Source of the DNA: Raineya orbicola
GTDB lineage: Bacteria > Bacteroidota > Bacteroidia > Cytophagales > Thermonemataceae
Reading direction: 5' to 3'
DNA length: 61,134 nt
Assembly: GCF_002843425.1 (NCBI RefSeq)
Contig: NZ_NKXO01000022.1
Coordinates: 1 to 61,134, forward strand
How positions within the stretch are numbered: position 1 is the first letter of the stretch; each line of letters opens with the position of its first letter. This document shows, piece by piece, positions 8,985 through 18,491 of the stretch. A program made the position numbers and the translations under genes. Under the pieces are notes generated by a model. It did not search any database. It worked only from the letters and a program-made list of their open reading frames with translations, and was not told the origin of the DNA.

Positions 8985-9571
8985 ACGTTTTGGCTTGCCA
9001 AAATGGTTTGTTCTATCACCTTTGGAAAATGCTCGTACTCTAAATAATGTACTTTTTGAGCTATGCTTTCAGGGGTGTCTTCGGGTAGAAGGGCTATTCT
9101 TGCCTGAAAAATAATTTGTCCTTCATCGTAATGAGCATTAGCAAAATGAATAGTTATACCTGTTTCAGTTTCTTTGTTTTCCCAAACTGCCTGATGTACT
9201 CGGTTGCCATACATTCCTTTGCCGCCGTATTTAGGAAGCAATGCAGGGTGAATATTGATGATTTTATTCGGAAAAGCCTGCAAGATATTTTCAGGCACAA
9301 GCCACAAAAAACCCGCAAGTATTATCCACGAAATTTGTTCTTTTTGCAGGATTTCCAAAACCTTATTAGTTTCGTAAAAATCAGTTTTTTGAAAAATGTA
9401 AGTAGGAATGCGGTATTTTTTAGCTCTTTCCAAAACGAAAGCATCAGCTTTATTAGAAAGGACACAGGCTACTTCAATAGTAGCGTGATTTTGAAAATAA
9501 AGAATGACATTTTCGGCATTTGTGCCGTTTCCTGATGCAAAAATCGCTATGCGTTGTTTGGTTGCTTTCAT
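8981..9571 (-). CDS. purN: Phosphoribosylglycinamide formyltransferase PurN
   Basis: PurN transfers a formyl group from 10-formyltetrahydrofolate to GAR in purine synthesis. The protein has 196 residues, a normal length. Family features: the phosphate-binding loop FASGNGTN at 11-18, and the catalytic Asn106 and His108 in NIHPALLPKYGGKGMYG with Asp149 in HYDEGQ. Lies 12 bases downstream of trpS and overlaps batA by 4 bases, so trpS-purN-batA looks like one operon. Confidence 0.95.
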   Translation of the reverse strand: MKATKQRIAIFASGNGTNAENVILYFQNHATIEVACVLSNKADAFVLERAKKYRIPTYIFQKTDFYETNKVLEILQKEQISWIILAGFLWLVPENILQAFPNKIINIHPALLPKYGGKGMYGNRVHQAVWENKETETGITIHFANAHYDEGQIIFQARIALLPEDTPESIAQKVHYLEYEHFPKVIEQTILASQNV

Positions 9572-9583
9572 TTTTGCTTAATT

Positions 9584-10558
9584 TTAGGCAAAACCCATTA
9601 CTTTTCTTACTCTTTGCAACGTCTGATGAGCCACTTCACGAGCTTTGGCTTCACCCTTTTGCAAGGTTTTTTCTAATAGTTCAGGGTTTTGGATAAATTC
9701 GTTAAAACGTTCTCTTTCGTTTTGAAATTTACTTTCAATAAGTTCTTGGAGAGCTTGTTTGGCGTGTCCGTAGCCGTAGCCCCCTTTTAAGTAGTTCTGA
9801 CGCATCTGTTCCATTTCGGCAGGAGAAGCTAACAGACTATAAATTTTGAAAACATTGCAGGTGTCGGGGTTTTTAGGCTCTTCCAAAGGGGTGGCGTCTG
9901 TTACAATTTTAGCAATTTGCTTTTTAAGTTCTTTGCTTGGCAAGAAAATATCAATATAATTGTTATACGATTTGCTCATCTTTCTGCCGTCTGTACCTGG
10001 TATAGTCATTACAGATTCGTTGATTTGAGCTTCGGGAATAACAAAAATCTCTTCTTGATAATGAAAATTAACCTTTTGAGCAATATCGCGAGTAATTTCC
10101 AAATGTTGTTGTTGGTCTTTGCCAACGGGTACAAACTCGGCATCATAGAGTAAAATATCCGCCGCCATTAGTACGGGATAATCAAAAAGACCTGCATTGA
10201 CATCTGCAAGGTTTTCGGATTTATCCTTGAAGGAGTGTGCATTGGCAAGCATAGGGTAAGGGGTGAAGCAATTCAGATACCAAGTCAGTTCGCAAACTTC
10301 GGGAATACGCGATTGTCGGTAGAAATAGTTTTTTTCGGTATCAAAGCCAAAAGCCAGCCAAGCCGCCGCAATAGCTTGCGTATTCTGAATACGCTCTTGG
10401 GCATTTTTGATGGTAGTAAGCGAATGAAAATCTGCAATAAAGAAAAAAGACTCGTTTGCAGGATTTTTGGACATTTCAATAGCAGGCAAAATTGCCCCCA
10501 AGAGATTACCCAAATGCGGTCTGCCTGAACTTTGAATACCTGTAAGAATTCTTGCCAT
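9584..10558 (-). CDS. trpS: Tryptophan-tRNA ligase
   Basis: Class I aminoacyl-tRNA synthetase of 324 residues. The HIGH-type motif is PHLGN at 14-18 and the KMSKS loop is at 193-197 (DGRKMSKSYNN). The segment GKDQQQHLEITRDIA is typical of bacterial TrpS. First gene of the probable trpS-purN-batA operon. The 143-base gap to the divergent thioredoxin-domain gene carries no perfect promoter box. Confidence 0.96.
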   Translation of the reverse strand: MARILTGIQSSGRPHLGNLLGAILPAIEMSKNPANESFFFIADFHSLTTIKNAQERIQNTQAIAAAWLAFGFDTEKNYFYRQSRIPEVCELTWYLNCFTPYPMLANAHSFKDKSENLADVNAGLFDYPVLMAADILLYDAEFVPVGKDQQQHLEITRDIAQKVNFHYQEEIFVIPEAQINESVMTIPGTDGRKMSKSYNNYIDIFLPSKELKKQIAKIVTDATPLEEPKNPDTCNVFKIYSLLASPAEMEQMRQNYLKGGYGYGHAKQALQELIESKFQNERERFNEFIQNPELLEKTLQKGEAKAREVAHQTLQRVRKVMGFA

Positions 10559-10707
10559 AGCCTCAAAAAGTTAAAATGATTGATTTTCGCAAAAAATTCA
10601 ACGTAAAATAAAGTTTTGCAAGTTAGAAAGGCTTTCAGAAAAAACAAAATGCTTTTTTCGGCGTTATGCTATAAATTTTCATAACTTGCCCACAAAATTG
10701 CGTGAAT

Positions 10708-11916
10708 ATGAAGCTCTACACTTTGCTTTTATTTTTACCTTTGACACTTTTTGCCCAAAATTTGCCTACTGGCTCTTGGCGTTTTGTATTAGAAAATGCA
10801 GGAGGAGGTATTCCTTTTAATGCTGAAATTTTACAGAAAAATCAAAAGTTTCTCCTTCGCATACGCAACGCCGAAGAAGTGATTGATTTTGAGGAAGTGG
10901 TTGTTTCCGAAGGGAAAGACTCTATTTTTGTACCAATGAATACTTTTGATGCTTGTTTAGCTCTGCGTTTGGAAGGCAACCAAATGAGCGGAGCTTACAA
11001 ACGTCATTACAACCAGACTTCCCAATCGCTCAAAGCCTATTTTGGTGAAAAATACCGCTTTTTTACAGAAAATAAAGCCTCGCAGGTAGATTTTTCAGGT
11101 AAATGGCAAGTTACTTTCACCAATACCGAAGGCAGAACCTACCCTGCCATAGCTCTTTTCAAGCACGATACCAAAACGGGTAAAATAACAGGTACTTTTC
11201 TCACTACCACAGGCGACTACCGCTTTCTTGAAGGAAATGTAAAAGAAAATGCTTTGTACCTTTCTACTTTTGATGGTGCTTTTGCTTTTCTTTTCAAAGC
11301 AAGTTTTGAAAACAACGAACTGAAAGGTGAATTTTGGTCGGCAATGAATAAACAAGCATCTTGGATAGCCCGCCGAAATGAAAATGCCACCTTGCCCGAT
11401 GCTTCTAAAATTACCTATCTCAAAGAAGGTTACGATAAAATAGAATTTTCTTTCCCCGACCTTTCGGGTAAAAAAGTTTCGTTAGCAGATGAGAAATACA
11501 AAAATAAAGTGGTGATTTTACAAATTTTTGGTTCTTGGTGTCCGAATTGTATGGACGAAACCGCTTTCCTTGCCGAATGGTACAGAAAAAATAAGAAAAA
11601 ACCCGTAGCGATTATTGGCTTGGCTTACGAGAGAAAACCTGATTTTGAGTATGCCAAAAAAATGGTGGAAAAAGTCGTAAAGCGTTTTAATGTAGAATAT
11701 GATTTTCTAATTGCAGGCACAAATGAAAAAGGTGTAGCCGAAAAAACGCTCCCTATGCTGAATGGTATTTTTTCGTACCCTACGACTATTTTTATTGATA
11801 AAAAAGGCAAAGTTCGTAAAATTCACACAGGTTTTGCAGGACCCGGCACAGGCGAATACTACAAAACCTGGCGACAAGAATTCAATGAGTTAATGAATAC
11901 TTTGTTGAAAGAATAA
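10708..11916 (+). CDS. TlpA-family thioredoxin-domain protein, exported
   Basis: A 402-residue protein read from the ATG at 10708; a GTG two codons earlier is possible. The first 17 residues are a signal peptide ending at FAQ. Two beta-rich regions (about 20-120 and 125-225) look like repeats of one fold, each with a GSW or GKW motif and SG-T/GTF turns. A TlpA-type thioredoxin domain follows from about 245, with the redox motif WCPNC at 277-281 and SYPTTIFIDKKGK near 360. Likely a periplasmic thiol-disulfide oxidoreductase. The substrate is unknown. Confidence 0.8.
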   Translation: MKLYTLLLFLPLTLFAQNLPTGSWRFVLENAGGGIPFNAEILQKNQKFLLRIRNAEEVIDFEEVVVSEGKDSIFVPMNTFDACLALRLEGNQMSGAYKRHYNQTSQSLKAYFGEKYRFFTENKASQVDFSGKWQVTFTNTEGRTYPAIALFKHDTKTGKITGTFLTTTGDYRFLEGNVKENALYLSTFDGAFAFLFKASFENNELKGEFWSAMNKQASWIARRNENATLPDASKITYLKEGYDKIEFSFPDLSGKKVSLADEKYKNKVVILQIFGSWCPNCMDETAFLAEWYRKNKKKPVAIIGLAYERKPDFEYAKKMVEKVVKRFNVEYDFLIAGTNEKGVAEKTLPMLNGIFSYPTTIFIDKKGKVRKIHTGFAGPGTGEYYKTWRQEFNELMNTLLKE

Positions 11917-11927
11917 AAATTTTCTAA

Positions 11928-12923
11928 TTAGATTTCTATCACAATTTTTCCTTTGATTTTTCCCATTGCCATATCGTTGAGAGCTTCAATGATAGACCCA
12001 AAAGAACGCACAGAGTCAATGATAGGATAGATTTGATGTTTGCCGATAAATTGCACCATATCAGCAAATTCTTGATCATTACCCATTGTAGAACCCTTGA
12101 TAGTAGCCTGACGGAAAAAAAGGCTCGGTATATCCATTTTGGCTGTGCCAAGCGTTGCTCCATAGGTAACAATTGTCCCCGACATCTTACAAAGTTTAAT
12201 GAGCAGATTAAAATCATTTCCGCCTGCACTATCAATGATTACATCAAAACCTTCTTTTTCGGTAAGTTTGAGTAATTCTTTGTGCCAATCGGTTTGGGTG
12301 TAAAGCACGCCCCCCTTACTGCCTGCTTTTTCTTGAAGCAACCGAATTTGAGCTTCACTGCTGGAAGTTACCCAAACATTTGCTCCTGCGGCACTGGCAA
12401 ATTGCACCGCAAATTGAGCAACTCCGCCTCCTGCTCCTGTTACGAGTACATTTTTGCCTGCTGAAATTTCACCCTTGTAAAAACAGGCTCTATAAGCCGT
12501 AAGAGCCGCAAGTGGTAAAGCCGCCGCCTCGCTATCCGAAAGGTGGGCAGGTTTTTCGTGTAACCTGTGAGCAGGCACGCACACATATTCGGCAAAAGTG
12601 CCGTGCGTAGGCATTCCTAAAATGGTGTAAGAAAGTTGAGGATGGCGAGGGTCATCACCCCAACCAACATTTGGGTTGATAATCACTTTTTTGCCTATCC
12701 AAGTATTATCCACTCCTGCACCAACTTTTTCTACCATACCACAAGCATCAGAGCCTAAAATTGCTCCCTGCTTGATACCGGGATACAAACCCACACGTAT
12801 CCACTGGTCGCGACGATTGAGAGCCGCATACAAAACTTTTACCAAAACCTCTCCTGCTTGGGGTTCGGGTACGGCTACTTCTTGTATTTCTACTTCGTTT
12901 TCGGTGAGAACTAATGCTTTCAT
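11928..12923 (-). CDS. Zinc-less quinone reductase-like alcohol dehydrogenase (MDR superfamily)
   Basis: A 331-residue medium-chain dehydrogenase. The N-terminal GroES-like domain contains LGSDACGMVEKVGAGV, and the NAD(P)-binding domain has VTGAGGGVAQFAVQFA near 160. The catalytic zinc cysteines are not obvious, as in quinone oxidoreductases and crotonyl-CoA reductase-like members. Substrate unknown. The start codon overlaps the end of the LptF/LptG-like gene by 4 bases (ATGA), so the two are translationally coupled. No functional link between them is evident. Confidence 0.8.
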   Translation of the reverse strand: MKALVLTENEVEIQEVAVPEPQAGEVLVKVLYAALNRRDQWIRVGLYPGIKQGAILGSDACGMVEKVGAGVDNTWIGKKVIINPNVGWGDDPRHPQLSYTILGMPTHGTFAEYVCVPAHRLHEKPAHLSDSEAAALPLAALTAYRACFYKGEISAGKNVLVTGAGGGVAQFAVQFASAAGANVWVTSSSEAQIRLLQEKAGSKGGVLYTQTDWHKELLKLTEKEGFDVIIDSAGGNDFNLLIKLCKMSGTIVTYGATLGTAKMDIPSLFFRQATIKGSTMGNDQEFADMVQFIGKHQIYPIIDSVRSFGSIIEALNDMAMGKIKGKIVIEI

Positions 12924-14398
12924 TGTGTTGTATTGATTTTATTTTTCCTAAATTTTTCGGTAAATCTTTCAAACCAAATCCGATACATTTCAAACTCAAA
13001 CAAACGTGAGTCTTTCCGTGCCTGATTAAAAAAGAATAAGCCAAAAATCAAAAAAATGATATTCGGTATCCACATACCCCAATGCTCTATTATTCCTTCT
13101 TTCACCCATTTTTCAAAAAGCATATTGATAACATAGTACAAAATGAAAAAGAATACCGAAACTAAAATAGGAATACCCAAGCCACCTTTTTTGATGATTG
13201 AACCCAAAGGAGCCCCAATCAAAAACATCATAAAACAAGCAAGGGCAAAAGTGAATTTTTTATGCAATTCGGTGTAATGTTCGCGAATGTCGTTAATTTT
13301 GCTATTTAAGTTGCTTTTGCGGAACTCTAAAAAGCCTTTCACAGAACGAGCTTGGTTTAATGCTCTTTGCAAGATAAGTGTGGTAGTAGTGCTATCAAAA
13401 CGTTTTTGCCAAAAAGAGTCTATTTGTTGGGGAGAAAATTGTAGCTTGTAGTTGAAAGTGGCTCGGGAAAAGCTATCTTGTGGCAGAGGTTTCTGATGAT
13501 GAACGTAATAAGTAGCGGCTTCGGTTTTGTTTTTTTCTTTGGTTCTGACCAGCTCTCGCCGAAAGGAATCAATCTCTTTACGGAGTTCTACGACATTTTT
13601 CATAAGCCGATGATAACGAAACAGGGAATCAGAAATATTACTTTTACGAAAAGATGCTAAACTCAAAACCAGTTTAGTTTTTTTGTACTGATTTCGGATA
13701 AATTTAGCACTACTTTGCCCTGTGCCGTCGTTGTGTTCGCTGTAAGCATTGCCATTGAAAAGCTCCATTATCAGATAAGCTCCGTTTAGAATGGTGTACA
13801 TTCTGCCTGAATCGGCGATTACTACATCTTTATTGCCCCTAAAATCTTGATGAGAATAAATCATCACATTTTTCAGACTTTTGCCATCGGGATATTTTTT
13901 GCTGACTTTAATGCTATAATTGGGTATTCCATCGTAAAAAATCCCTTCTTTCAAATCCAGAGTGGCTTTGGTTTGTTTCACATTGTAAAGCGTGCTATAA
14001 GCCTTTACGTTGGCGTAAGGCACTACCTTATTACTAAACCAAAAAGAAACCACTGAAATAAGCAAAGCAAATACGCCAATAGGTCGTAAGGTACGTGTTA
14101 GCGAAACCCCTGCACTTTTGATGGCAGTTAGTTCAAAATGTTCGCCCAAATTGCCGTAAGCCATCAATGTTGAAAGCAAAACGGCGAGGGGTAAAGCCAT
14201 TGGCGTAAGGTTCAAAGAAAAATAGTAAAGCATTTTAGAAAAAGTCCATACCCCTATGTCTTTACCTACAAATTCATCAAGATAGCTCATAATCATTTGT
14301 ATAAGTAGTAAGAATACTACCACAAAATAGGTAAGCAAAAAAGAAGGTACAAACGCCTTTAAGATGAGCCAATCTATTTTCTTAATACGAAAAAACAT
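12920..14398 (-). CDS. LptF/LptG-family lipopolysaccharide export permease
   Basis: A 492-residue YjgP/YjgQ-type permease. Three N-terminal membrane helices (about 10-30, 48-70, 95-115), a large periplasmic domain, and three C-terminal helices (about 385-465) match LptF/LptG, which carry lipopolysaccharide from the inner membrane to the periplasmic bridge together with LptB. LptF and LptG cannot be told apart here. I chose the ATG at 14398 because a GTG at 14416 lies in the -7 box TAAATTTG on the minus strand. Coupled to the downstream reductase by a 4-base overlap. Confidence 0.88.
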   Translation of the reverse strand: MFFRIKKIDWLILKAFVPSFLLTYFVVVFLLLIQMIMSYLDEFVGKDIGVWTFSKMLYYFSLNLTPMALPLAVLLSTLMAYGNLGEHFELTAIKSAGVSLTRTLRPIGVFALLISVVSFWFSNKVVPYANVKAYSTLYNVKQTKATLDLKEGIFYDGIPNYSIKVSKKYPDGKSLKNVMIYSHQDFRGNKDVVIADSGRMYTILNGAYLIMELFNGNAYSEHNDGTGQSSAKFIRNQYKKTKLVLSLASFRKSNISDSLFRYHRLMKNVVELRKEIDSFRRELVRTKEKNKTEAATYYVHHQKPLPQDSFSRATFNYKLQFSPQQIDSFWQKRFDSTTTTLILQRALNQARSVKGFLEFRKSNLNSKINDIREHYTELHKKFTFALACFMMFLIGAPLGSIIKKGGLGIPILVSVFFFILYYVINMLFEKWVKEGIIEHWGMWIPNIIFLIFGLFFFNQARKDSRLFEFEMYRIWFERFTEKFRKNKINTTQ

Positions 14399-14439
14399 TG
14401 AAAGAGATTTTTGCACAAATTTAGAGGAAAAGCCTGAAA

Positions 14440-14829
14440 CTATCCACCTACAATTTCTTTGAGTTTATGAATAAGTCCGTCCCATAGTTCATTTAGCTCT
14501 TCTTCGTCAGTTTCGTCAGAATAATCGGTAATACGAATAAAGGTAGAATTAGTGAGGTCGTTATGGTCTAAACGAAATTCAAGGTAAGAAGGATTTTCAG
14601 GATTGAGGTGTCTATCAAATTCAAACTTAATAGATTTGCCCATTCTTTGTGAAATGATTGTACCGAGGTGGTCTTCGTTATCCCAGTGAAAGAGATAAGT
14701 TTGTGTATCAATACTTTGTACGCGGTCGGCGAACCATTCTTGCAAACCAACTGCCGTAGAAAAATATGGATAAAGCATTTTCACAGATGCCTTTAATTCG
14801 TATTCTTTTACAAATTTATGTTTCTTCAT
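14440..14829 (-). CDS. START-like (SRPBCC) domain protein
   Basis: A 129-residue protein with the alternating pattern of an AHSA1-like/SRPBCC ligand-binding fold: FVKEYELKASVKMLYPYFS at the start, LQEWFADRV, then beta-strand pairs and a C-terminal helix ELNELWDGLIHKLKEIV. Single-domain START-like proteins of this length are common in Bacteroidota, and their ligand is unknown. The ATG at 14829 is preferred over an upstream in-frame TTG. Its promoter is well defined and it lies just upstream of the LPS permease. Confidence 0.7.
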   Translation of the reverse strand: MKKHKFVKEYELKASVKMLYPYFSTAVGLQEWFADRVQSIDTQTYLFHWDNEDHLGTIISQRMGKSIKFEFDRHLNPENPSYLEFRLDHNDLTNSTFIRITDYSDETDEEELNELWDGLIHKLKEIVGG

Positions 14830-14858
14830 AAGCAAAATCTGTACTAATAGCTGAAAAG

Positions 14859-14889
14859 CAAATATAAAGCATTTCTAATTTTTCACAAT
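14859..14889 (-). promoter_or_regulatory. Promoter of the START-like gene
   Basis: On the minus strand ATTG, 19 bases, TATATTTG. The -7 box ends 29 bases before the start codon at 14829. Confidence 0.7.
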
Positions 14890-14896
14890 TTTTTTC

Positions 14897-14928
14897 TATG
14901 TTTTTTATGCGAAAAACATTTATCTTTG
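14897..14928 (+). promoter_or_regulatory. Promoter of the 2OG-Fe(II) oxygenase gene
   Basis: TATG at 14897-14900, 20 bases, TATCTTTG at 14921-14928. The -7 box is perfect and the -33 box has one mismatch. Transcription would begin near 14935, after the in-frame ATG at 14898, so the coding start must be the ATG at 14946. Confidence 0.65.
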
Positions 14929-14945
14929 TAAAAATTTTATTTTCT

Positions 14946-15761
14946 ATGCAAACTACTCTGGTTTCGGTTTTAGATTATTTCAATAACGAATACTTTTCAG
15001 CGGAAAAAATTGCTGAATTGCAAAAATCTTTTCAAAATGCCAAGCCCTACAAGCATTTGGTAATGGATAATTTCCTTAAAGAGGAATTTGCCAATATTCT
15101 TCACGATAATTTTCCGCTTACCGAAAAACTTGCCAAACATTACGACGGCATCAACGAAAACAAATCGGAGGGGGCAAATTTTGATGATTTCCACCCCGCT
15201 TTCAATGAAATTCGCAAGGCATTGATGAGCCAAGAAGTTGCCGAGTGGGTTTCCAAAGTTACAGGCATTGCAGAGGTTTTCATCACCAACGACCATTTGG
15301 GCTGTGGCTTACACGAAGGCAAAAATGGTAGTTTTTTGGATATTCATATTGATTTCAACATTCACCCTTCCAAGAATGTGCATCGTAGGCTCAATATGCT
15401 TATTTATATGAATAAAGACTGGAAGCCTGAATACGGAGGTGATTTGGAAATGTGGAACGCTGATATGACCGCCTGCGAGAAAAAAGTAGCTCCTCTATTC
15501 AATAGGGCTGTTATTTTTGAAACCAACGAAATTTCTTATCACGGGTACAATAAAATCAATGTACCTAATGGAATGACAAGAAAATCCATTTATACCTATT
15601 TTTATACCAAAGAACGTGCTGACGCCGTAAAATATCACGATACGGTATTCAAGCCCCGCCCCGATGATGCTCTTTCTAAAAAAATTGCCACTAACACCAA
15701 AGAAAAAATTAAAAATTTCGTTAAGGCACAATTACGTAAAGTGGGCATCGTCTGGAAATAA
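14946..15761 (+). CDS. 2-oxoglutarate/Fe(II)-dependent oxygenase
   Basis: A 271-residue protein of the 2OG-Fe(II) oxygenase superfamily. The iron ligands are visible as the HxD motif His134-Ile-Asp136 in FLDIHIDFNIHP and the distal His199 in EISYHGY, with Arg212 (TRKSIYTYF) as the 2-oxoglutarate anchor. Such enzymes hydroxylate small molecules, peptides or sugars; the substrate here is unknown. The start at 14946 is set by the promoter just upstream. Monocistronic. Confidence 0.8.
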   Translation: MQTTLVSVLDYFNNEYFSAEKIAELQKSFQNAKPYKHLVMDNFLKEEFANILHDNFPLTEKLAKHYDGINENKSEGANFDDFHPAFNEIRKALMSQEVAEWVSKVTGIAEVFITNDHLGCGLHEGKNGSFLDIHIDFNIHPSKNVHRRLNMLIYMNKDWKPEYGGDLEMWNADMTACEKKVAPLFNRAVIFETNEISYHGYNKINVPNGMTRKSIYTYFYTKERADAVKYHDTVFKPRPDDALSKKIATNTKEKIKNFVKAQLRKVGIVWK

Positions 15762-15791
15762 AATAAACGTAAGTTTCATTAAACTTTTTTA

Positions 15792-15823
15792 CTTGAAATG
15801 TGTCTGTTAGAGTAGTAAATTTG
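15792..15823 (+). promoter_or_regulatory. Promoter of the LolA-like gene
   Basis: CTTG at 15792-15795, 20 bases, TAAATTTG at 15816-15823. Transcription would start around 15830, so the ATG at 15849 may be used rather than the ATG at 15837. Confidence 0.7.
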
Positions 15824-15836
15824 TTAAGATTTTTTA

Positions 15837-16508
15837 ATGAACAAAACAATGAAAAAAACCTTCGCAATAATTGCTTTTTTAGGAATTTGTGAGGCAATCG
15901 CTCAGCCCAAAGTAACACCTCCCGAAGATAGGGCTCGTCAGATATTAGCAGAGGTAGAAAACAAATTTTCATCTGCCAAAGCCTTGCAAGCAGATTTTAC
16001 CTATGAATTTCGTAATGAGGTCAATAAAACCAAAGACGAAGCCAAAGGTACATTTGTAATGAAAAAAAACAAATTCAAACTAAAACTTGCTAACCAAGAA
16101 ATCTATAACAACGGCAAAACCGTTTGGACTTACCTCAAAGATGCCAACGAAGTAAGCATTTCCGATTATACCCCCGACGATGATTCTTTCGTAACTCCTG
16201 AAAAAGTTATCAAACTTTACAAAAAAGATTACAAATACGTTTTCATTCGCGAATTTACCGAAAATGGTAAAGTCTATGAAGAGATAGACCTTCAACCCAC
16301 TGATAGAAGCAAAAAAGTATTCAAAATTCGTTTGGTGGTGAATAAAAAAACCCGAAGTATCAAGAGTTGGGAAATTTTTGAGAAAAACCAAAATCGTTCA
16401 AAATACATCATCAATACCATTGCGTATGATGTGCAAGTTGATGATAACTATTTCAACTTTGACAAACGCAAGTACCCCAATGTCAATGAAGTAGATTTGA
16501 GAGATTAA
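15837..16508 (+). CDS. lolA: LolA-like outer membrane lipoprotein carrier
   Basis: A 223-residue exported protein (219 if the ATG at 15849 is used) with a signal peptide ending near AIAQ. The body has the half-barrel pattern of LolA: AKALQADFTYEF, then KGTFVMKKNKFKLKLANQEI with a following NGKTVWTYL and a run of amphipathic strands. LolA carries lipoproteins across the periplasm to the outer membrane. No LolB gene is nearby, as is usual for Bacteroidota. It ends at a strong terminator. Confidence 0.82.
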   Translation: MNKTMKKTFAIIAFLGICEAIAQPKVTPPEDRARQILAEVENKFSSAKALQADFTYEFRNEVNKTKDEAKGTFVMKKNKFKLKLANQEIYNNGKTVWTYLKDANEVSISDYTPDDDSFVTPEKVIKLYKKDYKYVFIREFTENGKVYEEIDLQPTDRSKKVFKIRLVVNKKTRSIKSWEIFEKNQNRSKYIINTIAYDVQVDDNYFNFDKRKYPNVNEVDLRD

Positions 16509-16524
16509 AAATACATTTTCTTAC

Positions 16525-16562
16525 AAACCTTATAGGCTACTGCAAGCCTGTAAGGTTTTTGT
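16525..16562 (+). terminator. Terminator after lolA
   Basis: 13-base-pair stem (AAACCTTATAGGC with GCCTGTAAGGTTT, one G-T pair), an 8-base or shorter loop, then a T-rich tail. Confidence 0.88.
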
Positions 16563-16584
16563 TTTCTTTTGAAACCTTATCTAT

Positions 16585-17613
16585 ATGCTAAAAAAAACTT
16601 TTTCTGCTTTTTTGTTGCTGATTAGTCTGTGGTCTTGTACTAATACCAACAGCAATACTGAAAATGCTAACGAAAACAACTCAAACAACCCTCCGCAAAA
16701 TACCAAACCATCAGTAAAAGCCCCCGAATTCAATGCTGATAGTGCTTTTGTGTATATTGAAAAACAATTAGCTTTTGGTCCGCGAGTACCTAATTCAGAG
16801 GCTCACCGCCAATGTGCAGATTATTTGGTAAAAACTTTACAGAAATTGGGAGCCACTACCCAAGTTCAAGAATTTCAGGCAACTTCTTTTGATAAAAAAA
16901 CTTGGAATGGCAAAAACATCATTGGCAGTATCAACCCGCAAGCTACCAAACGCATACTGCTGGCGGCTCATTGGGATAGCAGACGCTTTTCGGATAAGGA
17001 AAAAGATACTACTCTTCACAAAAAACCTATTGATGCCGCTGATGATGGTGCCAGTGGCGTTGCAGTAATTTTGGAAATTCTGCGAACAATCCAAAACTCC
17101 CCCGAAAAGCCCCAAATTGGAATAGATGTCCTTTTTTTTGATTTAGAAGATGATGGCACTCCCGAAGGCTACAAGGAAGAAGACCATAGCAACTCTACTT
17201 GGTGCTTGGGTTCGCAACATTGGTCAAAAAACAAACATAATCCTAATTATTCGGCTTATTTTGGCATTTTACTGGATATGGTTGGGGCAAAAGGAGCGAA
17301 ATTTTATCAAGAACCTTTTTCTCTGCAATATGCTGAAAGTATTGTGCAGGAAGTATGGCAAACGGCTCAACGCTTGGGATATGGGAACTTTTTTATCAAC
17401 CAAAAAACTCCTATGCAAGGCGGTATTATGGACGACCACTTCTACGTAAATCGCGATGCCAAAATTCCTATGATTGATATTATTAATTACGAAAACGCTT
17501 TCCCTGCTCATCATCATACGCAAGCAGATAACATTCAAATCATTGATAAAAACACGCTGAAATCCGTAGGACAAACACTTTTACAAGTGTTGTACAATCA
17601 AACTTTGCAGTAA
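16585..17613 (+). CDS. M28-family glutaminyl cyclase-like lipoprotein
   Basis: A 342-residue protein with a lipobox (LWSC, Cys18), an Asn/Thr-rich linker to about 45, and an M28-type zinc hydrolase domain. The metal site is seen in AAHWDSR (129-133), DAADDGASG (about 150-157), FFDLEDDG (185-191) and FPAHHHTQAD near the C-terminus. The single-zinc pattern with WDSR and LEDDG resembles bacterial glutaminyl-peptide cyclotransferases, which form N-terminal pyroglutamate; an aminopeptidase is the alternative. Bacteroidota use such enzymes on exported proteins whose N-terminus is Gln after signal cleavage. Several signal peptides in this window end in Ala-Gln or Gly-Gln, which fits. Confidence 0.78.
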   Translation: MLKKTFSAFLLLISLWSCTNTNSNTENANENNSNNPPQNTKPSVKAPEFNADSAFVYIEKQLAFGPRVPNSEAHRQCADYLVKTLQKLGATTQVQEFQATSFDKKTWNGKNIIGSINPQATKRILLAAHWDSRRFSDKEKDTTLHKKPIDAADDGASGVAVILEILRTIQNSPEKPQIGIDVLFFDLEDDGTPEGYKEEDHSNSTWCLGSQHWSKNKHNPNYSAYFGILLDMVGAKGAKFYQEPFSLQYAESIVQEVWQTAQRLGYGNFFINQKTPMQGGIMDDHFYVNRDAKIPMIDIINYENAFPAHHHTQADNIQIIDKNTLKSVGQTLLQVLYNQTLQ

Positions 17614-17615
17614 AA

Positions 17616-18491
17616 CTAATTTCTTGCGTCCCAACCCCAATTCAGTTTGCTTCGCAAGGTATCTAAAAAATTGGTGTCGTTGGCTTTTACAATTTTTGCC
17701 TTGAATTTTTCTTTACTAATAGCGAGTTGAACCGAAGCATCTATCACACGCGAGCGTGAATCAAGAGAAACGAGAAAATTTTTACTTCTACCTTCTATTT
17801 CAAAAGAAATTACACTTTCATCAGAAATTACCATAGGGCGTACCGTGAGATTATGCGGACTGACAGGCGTAATAACAAAATTGTTGGAACGTGGTAAAAT
17901 CAAAGGACCACCACAACTCAAAGAATACCCCGTAGAACCCGTAGGCGTAGCTATAATCAAGCCGTCAGCCCAATAAGAGTTTAGATATTCGCCGTCTATG
18001 TAAGTATGTACAGTAATCATTGAGGCAGTATCGCGTTTGGTGATAGTGAAATCATTGAGGGCGAAAGGGTAACCTTCAAAAATATCTTTATTGCTTTCCA
18101 AATGCAGAAGTGTTCTTTCTTCAATGCTGTAAAAACCTTCTGTAAGATTTTTCAAAAGATTTTTAATTTGTGAGGGCGAATGAGTAGCCAAAAAACCTAA
18201 TCTGCCTGTATTGATACCCACAATCGGGATTTCTAATGCTCCTACGTGAGTAACCGTCTCCAAAAGCGTTCCATCACCACCCAAACTCAAAAAAAATTGA
18301 CAATTTTTCAGTTCATTCGGCTTTTCATAAATATTTTCAGGAATGTGTTTTATCAGAGATTTTTTCAAAACCTTGTAAAAACTTGCAGAAACACAAGCCT
18401 CAATATTGTGTTTTTTCAGGCAAGTGAATAGGTCTTGAATATACTTACGAATTTCTTTCTGAAAAACTTTTCCGTGAATAGCTATGTGCAT
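17616..18491 (-). CDS. nadK: NAD kinase
   Basis: NadK phosphorylates NAD to NADP. The 291-residue protein from the ATG at 18491 (MHIAIHGK) contains the GGDG motif at 71-74, NTGRLGFLA, and the conserved TPTGSTGYSLSCGGPLI segment. A longer frame reaching 18524 exists, but family alignment favours 18491. Its end lies 2 bases from the end of the convergent peptidase gene. Confidence 0.95.
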   Translation of the reverse strand: MHIAIHGKVFQKEIRKYIQDLFTCLKKHNIEACVSASFYKVLKKSLIKHIPENIYEKPNELKNCQFFLSLGGDGTLLETVTHVGALEIPIVGINTGRLGFLATHSPSQIKNLLKNLTEGFYSIEERTLLHLESNKDIFEGYPFALNDFTITKRDTASMITVHTYIDGEYLNSYWADGLIIATPTGSTGYSLSCGGPLILPRSNNFVITPVSPHNLTVRPMVISDESVISFEIEGRSKNFLVSLDSRSRVIDASVQLAISKEKFKAKIVKANDTNFLDTLRSKLNWGWDARN